From contig JAZRHK010000192.1 in NCBI GenBank assembly GCA_045644725.1, positions 1 to 46,885 of the forward strand: a stretch of 46,885 nt of DNA, in the 5' to 3' direction. This document shows, in pieces, positions 42,776-46,885 of this stretch. Source of the stretch: CAAGNP01 sp045644725 (GTDB lineage: Bacteria > Bacteroidota > Bacteroidia > Bacteroidales > UBA932). Every line of letters begins with the position of its first letter. Position 1 is the stretch's first letter. The notes under the pieces were generated by a model that made no database searches, was not told where the DNA came from, and was given only the letters and a program-made list of their open reading frames with translations. The position numbers were made by a program, and so were the translations under genes.

Positions 42776-45124
42776 CTAAAAAAACATATCATCCGACTGG
42801 CTGCTTGAGGAGGTGGCATCCGCATCACTACCATCACAATCCAGATTAAGGACAAGCCCCGGAGGGGCAATGAATTTATCGTCATGGGTGATACCCAAAG
42901 TACCATCCTCAATAACTTTCTGCATGAAGATACCCCAAATAGGGAGTGCCATATTGGATCCGCCACCCAAAGCGAGGGATTCGAAGTGCACTTGTCTATC
43001 CTCTGCACCCACCCAGGCTCCTGCTGTCAGTTTTGGTGTATATCCGATAAACCAACCATCCGACTGGTCGTTGGTAGTACCGGTCTTCCCTGCTACCTGG
43101 CCCTTCATGCCATATTTCCATTTCAAACGGCCGGCAGTACCTTCGTTCACCACACCTTGCATTAGGTTCACCATCAGATATGCTGTAGATTCGCTGATGG
43201 ACTCCCGCTTGCGAGGGGCAAAATTGCTGAGCACATTGCCGTCGTGATCCTCGATGCGGGTCACCATCATAGGACTGATATTTACACCCCTGCTGGGGAA
43301 TGTGTTGTAAGCACTCACCATCTCCATTACAGTGATATCGGCCGGGCCCACGCACAATGAAGGGACTGCAGGGAGGTATGTGGTGATTCCTAGCTTGCGG
43401 CACATCTCGACCATGGCATTCGGGCCAAACTGCTTCATAAGGTAGGCTGAAATATTGTTGCTACTCTTGGTCAAACCCCATTTAAGGGTAACAGTCTGCC
43501 CAATCCACTCCTCCTTATCTGTACTCTTTGGGGTCCAGGTGGTATCACCCACTATAAATGTCTGGGGAACATTCATCACCTTATCGCAAGGGGTATAACC
43601 CTCCTGCATAGCCAATGTATACAGGAACGGCTTGATGGTGGAACCCACCTGACGCTTGGTCTGACGGGCATTGTCATATTTGAAATATCTGTAATTGGGA
43701 CCACCCACATAAGCTTTGATATTGCCGGTATGTGGCTCCATCGCAATGAATGCTGCCCTAAGGAATGACTTGTAGTGTCTGATGGAGTCATTAGGAGTCA
43801 TCACGGTATCAACATATCCGTTCTTGTTCCACGAAAAGACCCTCATCTTGGTTTTGGTATCGAAGCTCTTGGCAATCTCCTCGTTGCTCGCTCCGGCAGC
43901 TTTCATATTGCGGTAGCGGTCGCTCCATCTGCGGGCCTGCTGCATTAGGAGATCAATGGTCTCCTGGGGGACATCGAGGGCAAACGGCCTGTTGGGTTTG
44001 CGCCTTATATCGCTGTTGAATGAGCGCTGCAAATCTTTGGACAAGTGCTCCACTACAGCCTCCTCAGCAAAGCGCTGCATTTTGGAGTTGATGGTGGTGT
44101 AGATTCTCAGACCGTCCTTATCCAGATTGTATTTGGTCCCGTCAGGCTTGAGATTCTTGTTAAGCCAGCCATAGAGGGGATCCTCCTCCCAAAGGGCCAT
44201 ATCTGCCTCATAGTCCTCATTGAAGTAGTATGCAGATTTGCGGGGTTGGGATGCATTCATGTATTTGCGGAGCATATCCCTGAAATATGGGGCGAGGCCT
44301 GCATTGTGGTCCTGTTGCTTGTAGGACAATACAATGGGGAGAACCACTATTGAATCGTATGCTGCCTTGTCTAGGAATCCGTATTTGTTCATCTGCGACA
44401 GGACATGATTCCTTCTGCCTATCGACCTTTCATAGTTGAGGACAGGGTTATATCTTGTAGGCTTGTTCACCATACCTACAAGAGTGGCACCCTCCTCTAT
44501 TGTGAGTTCCCATGGTTCCTTGGCAAAAAATGTCTGCGATGCAGCTTTGATTCCGTATGCATTGCTGCCAAAGAAGATGGCATTCATATACATTGCCATA
44601 ATTTCGTCCTTGGTGTAGTTCCTCTCAAGCTTCACCGCTGTAATCCACTCCTTGAATTTGCTCACCACCAGCTTGAACTCTTTATGTCCCGGGAACTTGG
44701 CACTTGCAGTGTCCCTGGGGAAAAGGGTTTTTGCAAGCTGCTGTGTGATGGTGCTGCCACCACCGGAGCTCGCATCTCCCATCACCAGTGTCTTGACTGC
44801 AACCCTGGCAAGCCCCCTGAAGTCTATACCGCAGTGCTTGTAGAACCGGATATCCTCTGTAGCAACAGCTGCATTCACAAGATTTGGGGAGAGGTCCTTG
44901 AACTTGACATAGCTCCTGTTTTCTATATGGTATGTGTTTATCACCACACCATCCTCTGAAATCAGTTCCGTAGCGAGCTTGCTCTTCGGATTCTCCAACT
45001 CTTCAAATGATGGAATCTCAGCAAAAACGCCAACAAAAAATATGAAAAGGATGAGAGCTGATATCGGTGCAAACACCACTAACCACATCCATTTTATCCA
45101 TTTTGACCTTTGGGTTTCGTTCAT
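42776..45124 (-). CDS. Class A penicillin-binding protein (PBP1A family)
   Basis: This bifunctional enzyme polymerises glycan strands and crosslinks peptides outside the inner membrane. The 782-residue product starts at the ATG at 45124 (MNETQRSKWIKWMWLV), giving a short cytoplasmic tail and one membrane helix; the ATG at 45148 lies at the -7 box. The GT51 domain shows EDIRFYKHCGID and GGGSTITQQLAK. The transpeptidase has STIKPF (SxxK), SSNN (SxN) and KTGTTNDQSDGW (KTG). The tail is serine/aspartate-rich and ends DDMFF. Confidence 0.96.
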   Translation of the reverse strand: MNETQRSKWIKWMWLVVFAPISALILFIFFVGVFAEIPSFEELENPKSKLATELISEDGVVINTYHIENRSYVKFKDLSPNLVNAAVATEDIRFYKHCGIDFRGLARVAVKTLVMGDASSGGGSTITQQLAKTLFPRDTASAKFPGHKEFKLVVSKFKEWITAVKLERNYTKDEIMAMYMNAIFFGSNAYGIKAASQTFFAKEPWELTIEEGATLVGMVNKPTRYNPVLNYERSIGRRNHVLSQMNKYGFLDKAAYDSIVVLPIVLSYKQQDHNAGLAPYFRDMLRKYMNASQPRKSAYYFNEDYEADMALWEEDPLYGWLNKNLKPDGTKYNLDKDGLRIYTTINSKMQRFAEEAVVEHLSKDLQRSFNSDIRRKPNRPFALDVPQETIDLLMQQARRWSDRYRNMKAAGASNEEIAKSFDTKTKMRVFSWNKNGYVDTVMTPNDSIRHYKSFLRAAFIAMEPHTGNIKAYVGGPNYRYFKYDNARQTKRQVGSTIKPFLYTLAMQEGYTPCDKVMNVPQTFIVGDTTWTPKSTDKEEWIGQTVTLKWGLTKSSNNISAYLMKQFGPNAMVEMCRKLGITTYLPAVPSLCVGPADITVMEMVSAYNTFPSRGVNISPMMVTRIEDHDGNVLSNFAPRKRESISESTAYLMVNLMQGVVNEGTAGRLKWKYGMKGQVAGKTGTTNDQSDGWFIGYTPKLTAGAWVGAEDRQVHFESLALGGGSNMALPIWGIFMQKVIEDGTLGITHDDKFIAPPGLVLNLDCDGSDADATSSSSQSDDMFF

Positions 45125-45145
45125 CGCATTAATCGTTATAATCCA

Positions 45146-45153
45146 CAAATTTA
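45146..45153 (-). promoter_or_regulatory. -7 box for the PBP1A-ddl-phosphoesterase-prmC run
   Basis: TAAATTTG on the minus strand (45153-45146), 21 bp before the PBP1A ATG at 45124. No -33 TTTG at optimal spacing is visible. Confidence 0.45.
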
Positions 45154-45161
45154 GACAAAAA

Positions 45162-45194
45162 TTTGGTTTTTACCCCACTTTATACCTTACTTTG
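45162..45194 (+). promoter_or_regulatory. Likely topA promoter
   Basis: TTTG (45162-45165), a 21 bp spacer and TTACTTTG (45187-45194), one mismatch from TAnnTTTG, 25 bp before the topA ATG at 45220. Confidence 0.5.
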
Positions 45195-45219
45195 CACCCT
45201 CGTTGACAAATGTGCATTT

Positions 45220-46885
45220 ATGGGAGAGAATTTGGTTATTGTCGAGTCTCCAAAAAAGGCCGACACTATTAAGAAATTTCTAGGGAAGGAATTCACAGTT
45301 AAATCCAGTCGCGGACATATCAGAGATTTGTCCAAAAAGAATCTCGGCATCGACATTGCCCACGATTTTACACCCGAATACATAGTCTCGGAAGATAAAA
45401 AGGCTCTGGTTGCATCACTGAAAGAGGATGCTGCCAAGGCAAAAATGGTGTGGCTTGCATCCGATGAGGACCGCGAAGGGGAGGCAATTGCATGGCATCT
45501 TGTGGAGACACTGGGACTGGACCCTGCCAAAACCAGAAGAATCGCTTTTCACGAGATCACAGAGAAGGCCGTACTCCATGCTATTGAGAACCCCAGGGAG
45601 ATTGACATCAATCTGGTAAATGCACAACAGGCCAGAAGGGTCCTTGACCGCCTTGTAGGTTTTGAGCTGTCACCGATTCTATGGAAAAAAGTCAAGCCCC
45701 AACTCTCTGCAGGCCGCGTACAGTCTGCCACATTGCGCCTCATAGTGGAGAGGGAGAGGGAGATTCTCGCATTCAAATCTACCCCATATTTCAAAGTGGA
45801 CGCCATCTTCCGCCCGGAAGGGACCCCTGCCTCCGTCAAGATCAAGAGCACCCTTGACAGGAGGTTCAGCAGCGAATCTGAGGCCAATGATCTCCTTGCC
45901 CGCTGCGCCAACACCCAATTTGAAGTGGGTTCAATAGAGACAAAAGAGGTGGAGAGGAAGCCGGCAGCACCATTTACCACATCCACACTCCAGCAGGAGG
46001 CATCCCGCAAGTTCGGATTTTCTGTAAGCCAGACAATGAGTATCGCCCAGCGCCTGTACGAGAGCGGTCTTATCACCTATATGCGTACCGACTCTACAAA
46101 TCTCTCCGAACTGGCCCTGAACACTGCAAAAAAATGCATCGAAAACCTCTATGGCTCCAAATATGCCAAGAGGAGGACATACAAAACCAAATCAAAGGGG
46201 GCACAGGAGGCCCACGAGGCGATCCGCCCCACATATCTTGACAGAACATCCATTGAGGGTACTGCCCAGGAGCAGAAACTCTATGACCTGATATGGAAAA
46301 GGACCATTGCATCACAAATGGCCGATGCGAGACTGGAGAAAACCGATATCGAGATTGTCTCAGGAGATATGGCAGAGAAGTTCCTGGCCGAAGGGTCACA
46401 AGTTCTTTTTGACGGATTTCTTAAAGTATATATGGAGTCACACGATGACGAGCACGGCCCGGAAGATACCGATCTTCTCCCTGCCCTCTCTGCAGGACAG
46501 AAGATGAACCATCAGGAGGTGACTGCCACTGAGAAATATACTGCCAAGCCCCTCCGCTATACAGAGGCATCCCTCATCAAGAAGATGGAGGATATAGGCA
46601 TCGGCAGACCATCCACATACGCACCTACAGTACAGACACTTGTCCAGAGAGGATATATCACAAAGGACAACAGGACCGGTGAGACCAAAGAGACTGTAAC
46701 ACTGAAGCTGAAGAAGGGAGAGATCACAAGAAGTGTCAAGAATGAGGTAATCGGTTCGGAGAAGGGCAAACTCTGCCCGGAGGATATCGGAATCATTGTG
46801 ACAGACTTCCTGGATGAGAACTTCCCATCTATCCTTGATTACGGTTTTACTGCCAAAGTGGAGGAGAACTTCGACAAGATTGCCG
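45220..46885 (+). CDS. topA: DNA topoisomerase I, N-terminal 555 codons (3' truncated by window)
   Basis: TopA relaxes negative supercoils by single-strand passage. The frame opens at the ATG at 45220 and is still open at the window end. The Toprim domain has LVIVESPKKADTI with the catalytic Glu and the metal-binding ASDEDREGEA. Active-site tyrosine Y287 lies in GLITYMRTDSTNL, and the ARTQ-equivalent and EAHEAIRPT segments follow. IGIGRPSTYAPTVQTL is the usual end of the core. C-terminal zinc or repeat domains lie beyond the window. Confidence 0.97.
   Translation, partial: MGENLVIVESPKKADTIKKFLGKEFTVKSSRGHIRDLSKKNLGIDIAHDFTPEYIVSEDKKALVASLKEDAAKAKMVWLASDEDREGEAIAWHLVETLGLDPAKTRRIAFHEITEKAVLHAIENPREIDINLVNAQQARRVLDRLVGFELSPILWKKVKPQLSAGRVQSATLRLIVEREREILAFKSTPYFKVDAIFRPEGTPASVKIKSTLDRRFSSESEANDLLARCANTQFEVGSIETKEVERKPAAPFTTSTLQQEASRKFGFSVSQTMSIAQRLYESGLITYMRTDSTNLSELALNTAKKCIENLYGSKYAKRRTYKTKSKGAQEAHEAIRPTYLDRTSIEGTAQEQKLYDLIWKRTIASQMADARLEKTDIEIVSGDMAEKFLAEGSQVLFDGFLKVYMESHDDEHGPEDTDLLPALSAGQKMNHQEVTATEKYTAKPLRYTEASLIKKMEDIGIGRPSTYAPTVQTLVQRGYITKDNRTGETKETVTLKLKKGEITRSVKNEVIGSEKGKLCPEDIGIIVTDFLDENFPSILDYGFTAKVEENFDKIA

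Overview
This window is a chromosomal segment from a member of the Bacteroidota, most likely the order Bacteroidales. The evidence is the gene content (fimbrillin-like and FISUMP surface lipoprotein, two-CBM20 MalQ, an ECF sigma factor followed by a membrane-anchored beta-barrel protein, a large nucleoside kinase with a tRNA-synthetase-like N-terminus, panC-panD-flippase). It is supported by repeated promoter matches to the Bacteroidota pattern TTTG-N19-21-TAnnTTTG and by scarce Shine-Dalgarno sequences. The genus cannot be fixed from the sequence. Coding density is high, with many 1-11 bp overlaps. I found no tRNA, rRNA, CRISPR array, integrase or complete insertion sequence.

Layout. 1-3824 (+): 3' end of mutL, rhomboid protease, membrane-anchored endonuclease/exonuclease/phosphatase, a TsaC/Sua5 protein and rsmE, ending at a hairpin. 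4036-12052 (-): a seven-gene run read comM, tsaE, namZ-like, nagX-like, phosphodiesterase, S9 peptidase, pnuC. 12131-15044 (-): ECF sigma factor, anti-sigma-like/beta-barrel fusion, Kdo transferase. 15128-19705 (+): TPR lipoprotein-like exported protein, EnvC-type amidase activator, nucleoside kinase. 19702-23145 (-): uvrA and a metallo-beta-lactamase-fold hydrolase. 23213-23827 (+): deoxynucleoside kinase, followed by 400 bp of hairpin-rich non-coding DNA. 24226-25623 (-): radA. 25688-28058 (+): exported serine hydrolase and exported class I amidotransferase-like hydrolase. 28039-33253 (-): panC, panD, flippase-like membrane protein, beta-barrel protein, malQ. 33363-34358 (+): PfkB kinase.

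34359-38567 is the accessory part. It holds a 535 bp gap packed with small GC-rich hairpins and a long inverted repeat. Next come a fimbrillin/Ig/FISUMP lipoprotein with a tyrosine-rich variable-looking C-terminus and a small peptide gene just upstream of it. The promoter of that pair contains a trinucleotide repeat in its spacer. A frameshifted Rpn-family nuclease/transposase remnant and an unknown exported protein follow. 38593-45124 (-): PBP1A, ddl, a metallophosphoesterase/beta-propeller protein and prmC. 45220 to the end (+): topA, running off the window.

Most genes are housekeeping: DNA repair and topology (mutL, uvrA, radA, topA), translation and tRNA modification (tsaC, tsaE, rsmE, prmC), envelope and peptidoglycan (PBP1A, ddl, EnvC, Kdo transferase, NamZ/NagX), and cofactor or nucleotide supply (panC, panD, pnuC, kinases). 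The most interesting signal is the surface lipoprotein at 34894-36768. Its last ~57 codons look like the variable region of a diversity-generating retroelement target, hairpins lie just downstream, and its promoter spacer could be slippage-prone. No reverse transcriptase or template repeat is present here, so this is a hypothesis.
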